This document shows, one piece after another, positions 51,054 to 60,761 of a DNA stretch of 64,000 nucleotides (the stretch's first letter is position 1; each line of letters begins with the position of its first letter). The DNA lies in assembly GCA_910585015.1 (NCBI GenBank), contig CAJUCT010000003.1:16665-80664 (forward strand). Direction: 5' to 3'. The DNA comes from an uncultured Acetatifactor sp. Its GTDB lineage: Bacteria; Bacillota; Clostridia; Lachnospirales; Lachnospiraceae. Under the pieces are notes generated by a model. The model ran no database searches, had not been told where the DNA came from, and worked only from the letters and a program-made list of their open reading frames with translations. The translations under genes and the position numbers were made by a program.

Positions 51054-52034
51054 TTGGGCGAGGTATTATCGCAAAATGAAATAGATAACTTACTGGCAGC
51101 GTTGTCAGCTGGAGAACTGGATGTAGACCAGATACAGGACAAAGAGGAGAAACAGGTTAAAAATTATGATTTTAACCGACCAGCCAAGTTTTCCAAGGAA
51201 CATCTGCGGACGCTGGAAATCATCTATGAGCATTATGGCAGGCTGATTTCCACTAATTTGCCGGTGTATCTGCGCAAGAATGTGCAGATTTCGGTATCCA
51301 GTTCCGAGACGGTTACTTTTTCGGAATTCATCAATGCATTATCCAATCCGGTTATACTTGGGATATTGAATTTTCAACCCCTTAATGGTAACATTATTAT
51401 AGAATTATCCACGAATCTGGGTTATGCCATGATTGACCGAATGCTGGGAGGCAGCGGCGTACCTCTTGAGAAGAGCAGAGGCTTTTCGGAGATAGAGATG
51501 ACCATTATCGAGAAGATGATGGTGCTGTTTACACAGTTAATGCGTGACCCCTGGAAAAATGTGTTAGAGATATCACCTATGCTGAGCAGATTGGAGACCA
51601 ATCCGCAGTTTGCGCAGATAGTGACCCCCACGGATATGACGGCTATCGTCACGCTGAATATGAAAATCGGCGATGTGGAGGGATATATCAATATCTGTCT
51701 TCCCTTCCCTACGCTGGAAGACATCATGGATAAGCTGAATACCAAGTACTGGTATTCGACCATGCAGGAGAATCGGGATCAGAATTATGAGGAATACATC
51801 GAAGCCCTGATCCGCAAGGTAGACATACCTGTGAAAGCGGTTCTGGGTAAGAGCAGTATTTCCGTATCGGATTTTCTGGGTCTGCAGGTGGGGGATTGTA
51901 TCCGGCTGAATACCAAGGTGGACAGCGAGATGGATGTATATGTGGGAAATATCAAAAAATTTACAGCGCTCCCCGGCGCAAGCAACGATGCCTATGCAGT
52001 GCGGGTTACCACGGTAATCCACGAGGAGGATTAG
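51054..52034 (+). CDS. fliM: Flagellar motor switch protein FliM
   Basis: The 326-residue protein has the CheY-P-binding N-terminal LSQNEIDNLLAALSAGE, the CheC-like middle domain (LRTLEIIYEHYGRLIS, LGYAMIDRMLGG) and a C-terminal SpoA domain (VLGKSSISVSDFLGLQVGDCIRLNTKVD). It sets rotor direction. The start is TTG 51054 with GGAGGTGA upstream. Confidence 0.95.
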   Translation: MGEVLSQNEIDNLLAALSAGELDVDQIQDKEEKQVKNYDFNRPAKFSKEHLRTLEIIYEHYGRLISTNLPVYLRKNVQISVSSSETVTFSEFINALSNPVILGILNFQPLNGNIIIELSTNLGYAMIDRMLGGSGVPLEKSRGFSEIEMTIIEKMMVLFTQLMRDPWKNVLEISPMLSRLETNPQFAQIVTPTDMTAIVTLNMKIGDVEGYINICLPFPTLEDIMDKLNTKYWYSTMQENRDQNYEEYIEALIRKVDIPVKAVLGKSSISVSDFLGLQVGDCIRLNTKVDSEMDVYVGNIKKFTALPGASNDAYAVRVTTVIHEED

Positions 52035-52103
52035 CCAAGGCCAGGGGAAAGGTTTTGACAGGAAAAAAGAGCTGCCGTCAGGGGCAGCAGAATGGAGGAA
52101 GAC

Positions 52104-53384
52104 ATGGATGGAGATGGAATGCTGTCACAGGACGAGATCAATGCCCTGCTAAACGGTATGGATCTGTCTGCTGGTGATGAGAATGGCGACAATGTTCCAG
52201 CAGATTCCGGTTCCAGTAAAGCGGGCAATGATGCAGATTCTGTGGATGATAGCCTGTTGTCGGAGGTTGAAAAGGATGCGATTGGCGAAGTTGCCAATAT
52301 CAGCATGGGTTCATCGGCAACTACTCTTTATTCTTTGGTCAACAAAAAAGTGAATATCACTACTCCCGTAGTATCTCTGGCCAAGTGGAAGAACTTGCTT
52401 GACGAGTACGAGAGACCCTGTGTATTTATACAGATTAAATATACCCAGGGATTGGATGGTACCAATATCCTGGTGCTGAAGGACAGGGATGTGAAGATTA
52501 TCACAGACCTGATGATGGGAGGCGATGGCACTAACGCAGGCGAAGGGGAGATCTCGGAACTGCATTTGAGCGCAATATCGGAAGCTATGAATCAGATGAT
52601 GGGCGCGTCAGCTACATCGTTATCTACCATGCTGGGTACCATGATTGATATCAGCCCGCCGAATGCTAATCTGCTGGATTTGACAGATTATGCGGACGGA
52701 TCGGAATTGTCACCATTTTTGGGTGGTACCTTTGTAAAAGTCAGATTTACTATGCAGATAGGAGACTTGGTGGACAGCAATATCATGCAGTTGTACCCCA
52801 TTGAGTTTGCCAAGAGGATTGTGAACACCTTCATAGGTGTGCAGACGGGTGAGTTGTCGGAGCCCGCATCTGCACCCGCACCCGCTCCTACACCTGCATC
52901 TCAGCCCCAGCAGGGAATGCAGCCTCAGATGGGTATGAATCCTCAGATGATGGGGACGCAGTCTCAGATGGGTATGGATCCTCAGATGATGGGTATGCAG
53001 CCCCAGATGATGGGTATGCAGCCCCAGATGATGGGAATGCAGCCGCAAATGATGGGATATAATCCATATGGGCAGATGCCGATGCAGAACGTGAATGTCC
53101 AGCCGGCACAGTTCCAGAATTTCTCTGGAGATCTGAAGGCCATGACCAGCAACGAAAATATTGGGCTGATTATGGATGTGCCCTTGGAGGTTACCGTAGA
53201 ACTGGGCAGAACCGTTAAATCGATTTCAGATATTTTGGATTTCGCACCGGGCACAATCATTGAACTTAACAGGATTGCCGGTGAGCCAATAGATGTACTG
53301 GTAAACGGAAAGTTTGTAGCAAAGGGCGAAGTCGTAGTGATAGAGGAGTGTTTCGGCATCAAGGTTACCGAAATAGTCAAATAA
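52104..53384 (+). CDS. fliY: FliY, motor switch protein with CheC-like phosphatase sites
   Basis: The 426-residue protein has an N-terminal MLSQDEINALLNGM segment as in FliM, then a CheC-like domain and a C-terminal SpoA/FliN domain (VPLEVTVELGRTVKSISDIL). The CheC pattern [D/S]-x3-E-x2-N-x22-P occurs twice: D58-E62-N65-P88 and S156-E160-N163-P186. Both sites are intact, predicting CheY-P phosphatase activity. The linker has Met/Gln-rich seven-residue repeats (PQMMGMQ). ATG 52104 is chosen since GGAGGAA is three bases upstream; ATG 52092 overlaps it. cheY follows. Confidence 0.92.
   Translation: MDGDGMLSQDEINALLNGMDLSAGDENGDNVPADSGSSKAGNDADSVDDSLLSEVEKDAIGEVANISMGSSATTLYSLVNKKVNITTPVVSLAKWKNLLDEYERPCVFIQIKYTQGLDGTNILVLKDRDVKIITDLMMGGDGTNAGEGEISELHLSAISEAMNQMMGASATSLSTMLGTMIDISPPNANLLDLTDYADGSELSPFLGGTFVKVRFTMQIGDLVDSNIMQLYPIEFAKRIVNTFIGVQTGELSEPASAPAPAPTPASQPQQGMQPQMGMNPQMMGTQSQMGMDPQMMGMQPQMMGMQPQMMGMQPQMMGYNPYGQMPMQNVNVQPAQFQNFSGDLKAMTSNENIGLIMDVPLEVTVELGRTVKSISDILDFAPGTIIELNRIAGEPIDVLVNGKFVAKGEVVVIEECFGIKVTEIVK
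52917..53057 (+). repeat. 21-bp tandem repeat in fliY (Met/Gln-rich linker)
   Basis: About seven units encode MQPQMMG or variants (MNPQMMG, MDPQMMG, MQPQMG). The last units are nearly identical. It is an in-frame linker repeat able to vary in length. Confidence 0.85.
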
Positions 53385-53414
53385 GCAAAGATATCACAGA
53401 AAATGGAGGAAGAT

Positions 53415-53777
53415 ATGGCAAAAAATATTTTGATTTGTGACGACGCAGCGTTCATGAGGATGATGATCAAGGATATCCTGAGTAAGAATGGCTATAATGT
53501 AGTTGGAGAAGCCGAGAACGGTGCCAAGGCAGTTGAGAAGTATGCGGAACTGAAGCCCGACCTGGTACTGATGGATATCACCATGCCTGAGATGGATGGC
53601 ATCGCCGCTTTGAAGTCAATAAAGTCTTCTGATCCCGGCGCTACAGTGATTATGTGTTCCGCTATGGGCCAGCAGGCTATGGTTATTGAGTCCATACAGG
53701 CAGGGGCTAAGGATTTTATCGTAAAGCCCTTCCAGGCGGATCGTGTTATCGAGGCTGTTAAGAAGGTTGTGGGCTAA
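53415..53777 (+). CDS. cheY: Chemotaxis response regulator CheY
   Basis: This 120-residue receiver domain has DD (residues 9-10), the phospho-acceptor D54 (LVLMDITMPEMDG), S (MCSAMGQ) and K (VKPF). It is a stand-alone CheY that binds FliM when phosphorylated. The upstream fliY should dephosphorylate it. ATG 53415 has GGAGGAA upstream. Confidence 0.94.
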   Translation: MAKNILICDDAAFMRMMIKDILSKNGYNVVGEAENGAKAVEKYAELKPDLVLMDITMPEMDGIAALKSIKSSDPGATVIMCSAMGQQAMVIESIQAGAKDFIVKPFQADRVIEAVKKVVG

Positions 53778-54190
53778 TGCTGCTTACAGGTGTGGACGGT
53801 TATGTGCAGTTGATCACTGTGTTGGTGATTTTTGTTGTTGTGCTGGCAATTACAGCGGTTGTAACCAAATATATTGCCCGATATCAGAAAGCACAGGGGG
53901 CCGGGAGCAATATTGAGGTGCTGGAGACTGCTCAAATTGCTGCAGGCAAATACATTCAGCTGGTACGGCTTGGGGGTACTTATGCCGCCATTGCCGTATG
54001 CAAGGACACGGTGAGCATGTTATGTCAGATTCCTGAAGAACAACTCGCTAAGAGGGAACAAGCAGGAGAGCCGGGGGTGAAATTTAAGGAACTTTTGGGC
54101 AGTATGCTGCACCGGGAGTCGGCCTTACAGCACCAGAGTGACGAGTTACAGAAGCCGGAGGGAGAACAGACGGATGGCTTTGACCGATAA
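53777..54190 (+). CDS. fliO: Flagellar biosynthetic protein FliO
   Basis: The 137-residue protein has one N-terminal helix (LITVLVIFVVVLAITAVVTKYIA) and a small C-terminal region (SNIEVLETAQIAAGKYIQLVRLGGTYAAIAV) that fits FliO/FliZ. It helps assemble FliP. It overlaps cheY (TAATG) and fliP. Confidence 0.85.
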   Translation: MLLTGVDGYVQLITVLVIFVVVLAITAVVTKYIARYQKAQGAGSNIEVLETAQIAAGKYIQLVRLGGTYAAIAVCKDTVSMLCQIPEEQLAKREQAGEPGVKFKELLGSMLHRESALQHQSDELQKPEGEQTDGFDR

Positions 54191-55055
54191 CTATAATGAC
54201 AACAAGAGGAAAAGGAATATCCTGCATTTAATATGCCTGCTGATTACGGTAGGCATATTGTGTATTCATACTCCCATTATCGCTTACGCCACAGAGGATC
54301 AGGATCCTGGATCCACAGAGGAGAGTACGATCCGATATGGGGCAGGAGAGATTCAGACACCGGAAGAACTGGGAGAACTGAACGTACAGAACAGTTTCAA
54401 TATTACTGTTAATAATGGAAACGGGCAAGTCAACGGTATGTTGAGGATCTTGATTATCCTGACGCTGATTGCGCTGGCCCCTACGCTGCTGCTCATGCTG
54501 ACAGCATATACCCGGATAATAATAGTACTGCATTTTACCAGGGCGGCCCTGAATACGCAGACGGTGCCTCCCAACCAGGTATTGATTGGGATTGCCCTGT
54601 TTTTGACGCTTTTTATTATGCAGCCTACCTTAGAGCGGGTATACAATGAGGCTCTTGTGCCTCTTGACGAAGGGCGTATCACGCAGGAGGAAGCCTTTGA
54701 GGCAGGGATTCAGCCTTTCAGGGAGTTTATGTATGGGGAGACGCTGACCCAAGATGTGGATCTGTTCATGGATATCGCCGGACAACAGTGGGACGGGGAA
54801 ACGCTGAGCGCCATTCCCATCTCCATATTGATTCCCAGCTTTATCATCGGAGAATTGCGGCAGGCGTTTTTTATGGGATTTATCATATATATTCCTTTTA
54901 TCGTCATTGATATGGTAGTGGCTTCCACCCTGATGAGTATGGGTATGATGATGCTGCCGCCTACAATAATTTCCATGCCCTTTAAGATTTTGCTTTTTGT
55001 GTTGGCGGACGGATGGAGTCTGGTGATTATGAACCTGGTGGAAACGTTTTATTAG
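54174..55055 (+). CDS. fliP: Flagellar export gate protein FliP
   Basis: The 293-residue protein has a signal peptide (residues 13-40, ILHLICLLITVGILCIHTPII) and four membrane helices with family blocks LTAYTRIIIVLHFTRAALNTQ, PSFIIGELRQAFFMGFIIYI, DMVVASTLMSMGMMMLPP and FKILLFVLADGWSLV. The start is ATG 54174, which overlaps fliO by 17 bp; the GTG start upstream would remove the signal peptide position. Confidence 0.95.
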   Translation: MALTDNYNDNKRKRNILHLICLLITVGILCIHTPIIAYATEDQDPGSTEESTIRYGAGEIQTPEELGELNVQNSFNITVNNGNGQVNGMLRILIILTLIALAPTLLLMLTAYTRIIIVLHFTRAALNTQTVPPNQVLIGIALFLTLFIMQPTLERVYNEALVPLDEGRITQEEAFEAGIQPFREFMYGETLTQDVDLFMDIAGQQWDGETLSAIPISILIPSFIIGELRQAFFMGFIIYIPFIVIDMVVASTLMSMGMMMLPPTIISMPFKILLFVLADGWSLVIMNLVETFY

Positions 55056-55084
55056 TTATGAAAAGATAGAGGAGTGTGGTATAT

Positions 55085-55357
55085 ATGACAGTGGAAGGTG
55101 TGGCGGAGATTGCGGGCAGGGCTTTGACCATAATTATCAAGGTATCCATGCCTGTACTGCTGGTATCGCTGTGTATTGGTCTGCTGGTCAGCATTTTCCA
55201 GACTGTGACTTCCATACAGGAGCAGACGCTGACCTTTGTGCCTAAGATTATAGGCATATTCGTGGCGCTGATAATTCTGGGGCCCTGGATGATGAATTCC
55301 CTGGTGGAATTTATGACACAGCTGTGGTCCAATTTCAGCTTGTATGTCAGCGGGTGA
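55085..55357 (+). CDS. fliQ: Flagellar export gate protein FliQ
   Basis: The 90-residue protein has two helices (IIIKVSMPVLLVSLCIGLLVSIFQ, KIIGIFVALIILGPWMMNSLVEF) and the conserved QTVTSIQEQTLTFVPK. ATG 55085 has GAGGAGTG upstream. Confidence 0.95.
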   Translation: MTVEGVAEIAGRALTIIIKVSMPVLLVSLCIGLLVSIFQTVTSIQEQTLTFVPKIIGIFVALIILGPWMMNSLVEFMTQLWSNFSLYVSG

Positions 55358-55362
55358 GGTAG

Positions 55363-56145
55363 ATGATTGAGTTCTCTTTCTCCATGTACGATTTAGAATA
55401 TTTTCTGCTGATTCTGACTCGAGTGAGTTGCTTTGTCTTTGTGGCGCCGTTTTTCAGTCTGAACAACACGCCCCGGCATGTGAGGGTAGCTCTGTCGGTA
55501 TTTACGGCAGTTCTCTTGTATCAGACGCTGACTCCGGTTCCCGCCGTGGAGTACCAGACTATTGCCGGCTACTCTGCGATTGTGCTTAAGGAGGCCATAG
55601 TCGGTCTGATGTTTGGATTGGGAACCAGCATGTGCAGTGCGATTGTGAATTTCGCAGGACATATAGCGGATATGGAAACCGGTTTGTCCATGGTGACGCT
55701 GATGGATCCGGCCACCAGGGAGAGTACGAGTATCACAGGTGTATATTACCAGTATGTGGTGATGCTGATGTTGATTGTCAGCGGCATGTATCGGTATCTT
55801 TTCGGCGCGCTGGCGGATACCTTTGTATTGATTCCGGTAAACGGGGCCATATTTCAGATGGATTCGCTGATGGTTTCCGTGGTTAAGTTCCTGTCGAATT
55901 ACATCATCATTGGATTTCGAATTTGTCTGCCTATTTTCTGTGTGATCCTGATGCTGAATGCCATTCTGGGTGTGCTGGCCAAGGTGTCTCCCCAGATGAA
56001 TATGTTTGCCGTGGGTATTCAGCTTAAGATTTTGGTAGGGCTATCGGTGCTACTTCTTTCGGCCAGCATGCTGCCGGACGCGGCGAATTTTATTTTCCAG
56101 CAGATGAAGGAGACTATTGCAGCCATAGTGGGAGGCATGATGTGA
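55363..56145 (+). CDS. fliR: Flagellar export gate protein FliR
   Basis: The 260-residue protein has six membrane helices and the FliR landmarks RVSCFVFVAPFFSLNNTPRHVRVALS and EAIVGLMFGLGTSMCSAIVNFAGH, with LGVLAKVSPQMNMFAVGIQLKI. It caps the FliP/Q gate. Its stop overlaps the flhB start (GTGA). Confidence 0.95.
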   Translation: MIEFSFSMYDLEYFLLILTRVSCFVFVAPFFSLNNTPRHVRVALSVFTAVLLYQTLTPVPAVEYQTIAGYSAIVLKEAIVGLMFGLGTSMCSAIVNFAGHIADMETGLSMVTLMDPATRESTSITGVYYQYVVMLMLIVSGMYRYLFGALADTFVLIPVNGAIFQMDSLMVSVVKFLSNYIIIGFRICLPIFCVILMLNAILGVLAKVSPQMNMFAVGIQLKILVGLSVLLLSASMLPDAANFIFQQMKETIAAIVGGMM

Positions 56146-57254
56146 TACTACAGTATAATCTTCAGTTCTTTGCCAAAGATGGACCGGGCGGCGAGAGAAC
56201 AGAGCCTGCTACCGAGAAAAAGCTGAGCGATGCCAGAAAAGAGGGACAGGTAGCTAAGAGCAAGGAAATCGCCAATTGTATGGGGATTTTGAGCTTGTTT
56301 CTGATTTTGAAGTTCTATGTGGGAACTATGGGCACTCGTCTGTTGGAGATGTTTCAGGGGGTTTACAATAATATTCCCGGAACGCTGATCTTCTGGGAAG
56401 GCAACATGCCCCAGGACGAGATGAGGGTGCTGTTTAACCAGATGATGGTGAATGTGCTGCTTATCATTCTGCCGATTCTGCTGATTGGCTATGTAGTGGC
56501 TTTCGTGTGTGATGTGGCCCAGGTGAAGTGGAAGCTGTCGGGCAAACCGCTGAGACCTAAATTCAGCAAGTTAAATCCTTTGAAGGGTATTAAAAAAATT
56601 GTATCTGTAAATGCCTTGGTGGAACTCTTCAAAGCAATTTTAAAGATAGTATTGATACTCTATATTACTTATACCTTTCTTAAAGATAAAGTAATATTGC
56701 TATATTCTCTATATGACATGCCGCTGATGCAGGCTCTGTCTTTAGCGGCGGAGACGGTAACAGATCTGGGTATCCGAATCGCTGCGGTTTACATGGTGAT
56801 TGCCCTGGCGGATTATATCTACCAGAAGTTTAAATTTAAGCAGGATATGCGCATGACTAAGCAGGAGATTAAGGATGAGTACAAGCAGGCGGAGGGAGAT
56901 CCCCAGGTCAAGGGAAAAATCCGTCGGAAAATGCAGGAAGCTTCTCAGCGCCGTATGATGCAGAATCTGCCCCGGGCGGATGTGGTTATTACCAACCCCA
57001 CCCATTTTGCGGTTGCCATCCGGTATGACCCGGATGAGGCGGACGCGCCGGTGGTGCTGGCGAAAGGATCGGATCATCTGGCGGCCAAGATCAAGGAGAT
57101 TGCCAGAGAGAACAATATCGAGATCGTTGAAAACAAGCCTCTGGCGAGGATGCTCTATGCTAATGTGGAAGTGGGGCAGGCGGTGCCGCCGGAGTTGTAT
57201 CAGGCGGTGGCGGAGGTGCTTGCTTTTGTATATCAATTACAGGGAAAGATTTAA
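56142..57254 (+). CDS. flhB: Flagellar export switch protein FlhB
   Basis: The 370-residue protein has four membrane helices, the start ERTEPATEKKLSDARKEGQVAKSKE, and the autocleavage site NPTH in DVVITNPTHFAVAIRYD (C-terminal cytoplasmic domain). It governs substrate switching with FliK. The start is GTG 56142 with GGGAGG upstream. Confidence 0.95.
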   Translation: MILQYNLQFFAKDGPGGERTEPATEKKLSDARKEGQVAKSKEIANCMGILSLFLILKFYVGTMGTRLLEMFQGVYNNIPGTLIFWEGNMPQDEMRVLFNQMMVNVLLIILPILLIGYVVAFVCDVAQVKWKLSGKPLRPKFSKLNPLKGIKKIVSVNALVELFKAILKIVLILYITYTFLKDKVILLYSLYDMPLMQALSLAAETVTDLGIRIAAVYMVIALADYIYQKFKFKQDMRMTKQEIKDEYKQAEGDPQVKGKIRRKMQEASQRRMMQNLPRADVVITNPTHFAVAIRYDPDEADAPVVLAKGSDHLAAKIKEIARENNIEIVENKPLARMLYANVEVGQAVPPELYQAVAEVLAFVYQLQGKI

Positions 57255-57398
57255 CTCTTTGTGTGGAACTTCAAACAGCGTATTCCCGGACAACGCATTG
57301 TTTCAGAAATGGTCGCTTGGGCGTCCGTTTCTTGTGTGCCATATCTGTGCGCTGGCCAGCAATATGCAGAACTTATATTAGGAAAGGAGGAGCCAGAT

Positions 57399-59453
57399 TT
57401 GAATATTAATATTACAAAGTTGTCAAGAACAGATGCCATAGTGGCCATTTATATTCTGGTGGCTTTCCTGATGTTTATCATCCCGCTGCCTTCCTGGCTG
57501 CTGGATATATTTATGGCGTTTAATATTGCCATTGCGTTTACGGTTCTGTTTGTATGTATGTTTACTAAGGAAGTGCTGGATCTGTCCTATTTCCCCACAA
57601 TCCTGCTCTTCACCACCATATTCCGTATCGCCATGAACGTTTCGTCCACCAGGCTGATCCTGAAAACCGGCACATCCGGTAATGTGGTAAAGACCTTTGG
57701 CGAGTTTGTGGGCGGCGGAGATTTGATCATAGGAGCTATCATTTTCATCATTTTGATTTTGATACAGTTTCTGGTAATCAACAAAGGTTCCGAGCGTGTG
57801 GCGGAGGTGACGGCGAGATTTACCCTGGACGCCATGCCCGGTAAGCAGATGGCCATAGACGCAGACTTAAACACCGGCGCTATCACCGACGAGGAGGCAA
57901 AGGAGCGGCGTGACAAGATCCAGCTGGAATCCAGCTTCTTCGGTTCAATGGATGGTGCCGTGAAGTATGTTAAAGGTGATGCCATAGCGGGGCTGCTGCT
58001 GACGGCCATCAACCTCATCGGCGGTATAGCTATGGGTGTGCTGCGGAGCGGCATGGACATAGGCGGCGCGCTGGATAACTACGGCATCCTGACCATCGGC
58101 GACGGCCTGGTGAGCCAGATTCCTTCCCTGCTGATCTCCCTGTCTACAGGTATTCTGGTGACCAAGGGCGGCAAGGAGGCGGAGTTTGGTCCGGTTATTA
58201 TCAGGCAGCTTTTCGGTATTCCCAAGGTAATGTATTTTGTAGGGGCTACCCTGTCTGTTCTGGGCTTTGCAACAGATTTGAACACCATATTATTTGTGGG
58301 GATGGGGCTGTTGTTTGTGGTGGGAGGCCGGGGCATTGCCGCCAATCTGGAGACGACGGCCACCGAGACCATCGTGGACACAGAGGAGGCGGCCGCGGAG
58401 GAGATCCGTCAGCCGGAGAATGTGAACAGTCTGCTGCAGGTGGATCCTATCGAGTTGGAGTTTGGTTACGGTATTATCCCTCTGGCGGATGTGAACCAGG
58501 GCGGCGACCTGCTGGACCGGGTGGTGATGATCCGGCGGCAGATGGCGCTGGAACTTGGTACCGTGGTACCTATTATCAGACTGCGTGATAACATCCAGTT
58601 GAATCCCAACCAGTATATTATCAAGGTGAAGGGCATACAAGTCAGCGAAGGCGAGATCCTATTTGATCATTATATGGCCATGAACCCCGGGTATGTGGAG
58701 GAAGAGATCACAGGCATTCCTACTTTTGAACCCTCATTTCATCTGCCGGCTATCTGGATTACGGAGGGGCAGCGGGAGAGGGCCGAGAGTCTGGGATACA
58801 CGGTGGTGGATCCGCCCTCTATCATAGCCACTCATCTGACGGAGATTATCAGGCAGTACATCTCGGAACTGCTGACCAGGCAGGATGTGCAGAACCTGAT
58901 CAACAATATGAAAGAGACCAATCCCACTTTGGTGGAGGAACTGGTTCCCAAGCTTCTGGGCATCGGCGAGATTCAGAAAGTCCTGCAGAATCTTCTCAGG
59001 GAGGGGATTTCCATCAGGGATATGTTGACCATCATGGAAACTCTTGCAGACTATGGAACTACCACCAGAGATACGGACGTGCTCACTGAATATGTGCGGC
59101 AGAGCTTGAAGCGGGCTATATCCCGGAGGTTTTTCCCTCTCAATGAGACCAGCAGCGTAGTGACGCTGGATCCTAAGATTGAACAGGAGATTATGGGCAG
59201 CGTCAAGCAGACAGAGACGGGCGCGTATCTGAATCTGGATCCTGCCCGTTCCAAGGCCATATTAAATTCGGTGGGGAATGAGATACAGAAGCTGGAGAAC
59301 CTTGGGAAAAGCCCGATTATTATTACCTCCCCCATTGTCAGAATGTATTTTAAGCGTCTGACGGAGGATTATTATAAGGAACTGATCGTGGTATCCTACA
59401 ACGAGATCGAATCAGATATTGAATTACAGTCAGTTGGGATGGTGACGGCATAA
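57399..59453 (+). CDS. flhA: Flagellar export protein FlhA
   Basis: The 684-residue protein has about eight membrane helices in residues 15-320, the FHIPEP-type blocks (ARFTLDAMPGKQMAIDADLN, GAVKYVKGDAIAGLL) and a large C-terminal cytoplasmic domain that docks export complexes. TTG 57399 is chosen over starts in the longer frame because AAAGGAGG lies eight bases before it and the sequence then begins MNINITKLSRTDAIVA, typical of FlhA. The 144 bp after flhB hold no gene. Confidence 0.94.
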   Translation: MNINITKLSRTDAIVAIYILVAFLMFIIPLPSWLLDIFMAFNIAIAFTVLFVCMFTKEVLDLSYFPTILLFTTIFRIAMNVSSTRLILKTGTSGNVVKTFGEFVGGGDLIIGAIIFIILILIQFLVINKGSERVAEVTARFTLDAMPGKQMAIDADLNTGAITDEEAKERRDKIQLESSFFGSMDGAVKYVKGDAIAGLLLTAINLIGGIAMGVLRSGMDIGGALDNYGILTIGDGLVSQIPSLLISLSTGILVTKGGKEAEFGPVIIRQLFGIPKVMYFVGATLSVLGFATDLNTILFVGMGLLFVVGGRGIAANLETTATETIVDTEEAAAEEIRQPENVNSLLQVDPIELEFGYGIIPLADVNQGGDLLDRVVMIRRQMALELGTVVPIIRLRDNIQLNPNQYIIKVKGIQVSEGEILFDHYMAMNPGYVEEEITGIPTFEPSFHLPAIWITEGQRERAESLGYTVVDPPSIIATHLTEIIRQYISELLTRQDVQNLINNMKETNPTLVEELVPKLLGIGEIQKVLQNLLREGISIRDMLTIMETLADYGTTTRDTDVLTEYVRQSLKRAISRRFFPLNETSSVVTLDPKIEQEIMGSVKQTETGAYLNLDPARSKAILNSVGNEIQKLENLGKSPIIITSPIVRMYFKRLTEDYYKELIVVSYNEIESDIELQSVGMVTA

Positions 59454-60730
59454 TGATTATAAAAAAGTTTACGGGAAAAACAGAGGCAGAGGCCACGGAA
59501 GCCGCCCGGAAGGAGTTGGGCAGCGGTGTGGTAATCATGAGCGTCCGCCAGATAAAGCCCAAGGGAGCTTTTTCGGCATTCAGATCAAAACTGACGGAAG
59601 TAACTGCCGCTCTGGAGGAGGAACCCCAACGCAGCGTCAATGTCAGGAGAGAGCAGGTGCCTCTCACGGCGTCGGCGGCTTCCAGGACCAGCGTTGAGGC
59701 TCCGGTGGCTCCGGTCTCCAGCGCCACCCGCAGCATTGAGGAAAAACTGGAGAATCTGCAAACCCTGTTGGAGAGCCAGCTTCAGGCCCGGCAGTCTCTG
59801 CAGACAGAGAAGCAGCAAGCAAAGACAGAGGGGCAGGACGGAGCGGCAGGAGAGCCGCGTCCGGGAGACGGGGAGCAGTCCGAGCGGGAACCGTCGTCCG
59901 AGACGGAGGAGAATGGGGAGCAGAACGATGAACTGAAGAAATTCCGTCAGCTGATCTACGACACCATGGTGGAGAATGAGGTGGATGAGAAATATCTGGA
60001 GAAGGTCATGGAGGAGATTGACAAGATCCAGAAGCCCAATATGCCATTTGATTATCTGTTAGCCAGTATTTACCAGAGGATGATTTTGAAATTCGGCAAG
60101 GCGGAGGAGGACACGGAGGTGTCTCAGAGGCCCAGGATTATAACCTTCATCGGCCCCACCGGCGTGGGAAAAACCACCACCATCGCCAAGATAGCAAGCC
60201 GTTATGTGGTGGATCAGAAAAAGCAGGTGGCCCTGCTGACTCTGGATACCTACCGTATTGCGGCGGCAGAGCAGCTGCGCACCTATGCCAATATCCTGAT
60301 GGTGCCTTTCCGGGTGGTGTACACGGAGGAGGAACTGACGACAGCTATCAGGGATTTTCAGGATTATGAGTATATCCTGGTGGACACGCCGGGACATTCT
60401 CCCCAGAACAAAGAGCAGTTGGGTAATTTGAAGAGAATGCTGGCGCAAATAAAACGAGCGGCGGAGTGTCGTTTTTATCTGGTGCTGAGTGCCACTACCA
60501 AATATAGGGATCTGATCAAGATTGCGGACAGTTACAAACAGATTGCGGATTACCAGCTGATTTTTACCAAGCTTGACGAGACGGAAGCCCTGGGAAATCT
60601 ATTGAATATGCGGCTCTATACGGACACCACCATCGCCTATGTGACCCATGGGCAGAATGTACCGGATGACATTGAACCTTTCAATCCCCAAAAGACCGTG
60701 AAAAAGTTGTTGGGCGGGGGACGACAGTGA
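59453..60730 (+). CDS. flhF: SRP-type GTPase FlhF
   Basis: The 425-residue protein has a basic N-terminal B domain, a Gln/Glu-rich linker and a SRP-type NG domain. P-loop GPTGVGKT is at 234-241, with LLTLDTYRIAAAEQL, DTPGHS and TKLDETEALGNLL. It places flagella at the cell surface. It overlaps flhA (TAATG). Confidence 0.95.
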   Translation: MIIKKFTGKTEAEATEAARKELGSGVVIMSVRQIKPKGAFSAFRSKLTEVTAALEEEPQRSVNVRREQVPLTASAASRTSVEAPVAPVSSATRSIEEKLENLQTLLESQLQARQSLQTEKQQAKTEGQDGAAGEPRPGDGEQSEREPSSETEENGEQNDELKKFRQLIYDTMVENEVDEKYLEKVMEEIDKIQKPNMPFDYLLASIYQRMILKFGKAEEDTEVSQRPRIITFIGPTGVGKTTTIAKIASRYVVDQKKQVALLTLDTYRIAAAEQLRTYANILMVPFRVVYTEEELTTAIRDFQDYEYILVDTPGHSPQNKEQLGNLKRMLAQIKRAAECRFYLVLSATTKYRDLIKIADSYKQIADYQLIFTKLDETEALGNLLNMRLYTDTTIAYVTHGQNVPDDIEPFNPQKTVKKLLGGGRQ

Positions 60731-60761
60731 AAGGCCTTATCATTTTAGGAAAGGATAATAT

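Noticed and set aside
57261..57398. N-terminal extension of flhA
   Set aside because: The extension lacks an SD and any FlhA similarity; TTG 57399 has a strong SD.
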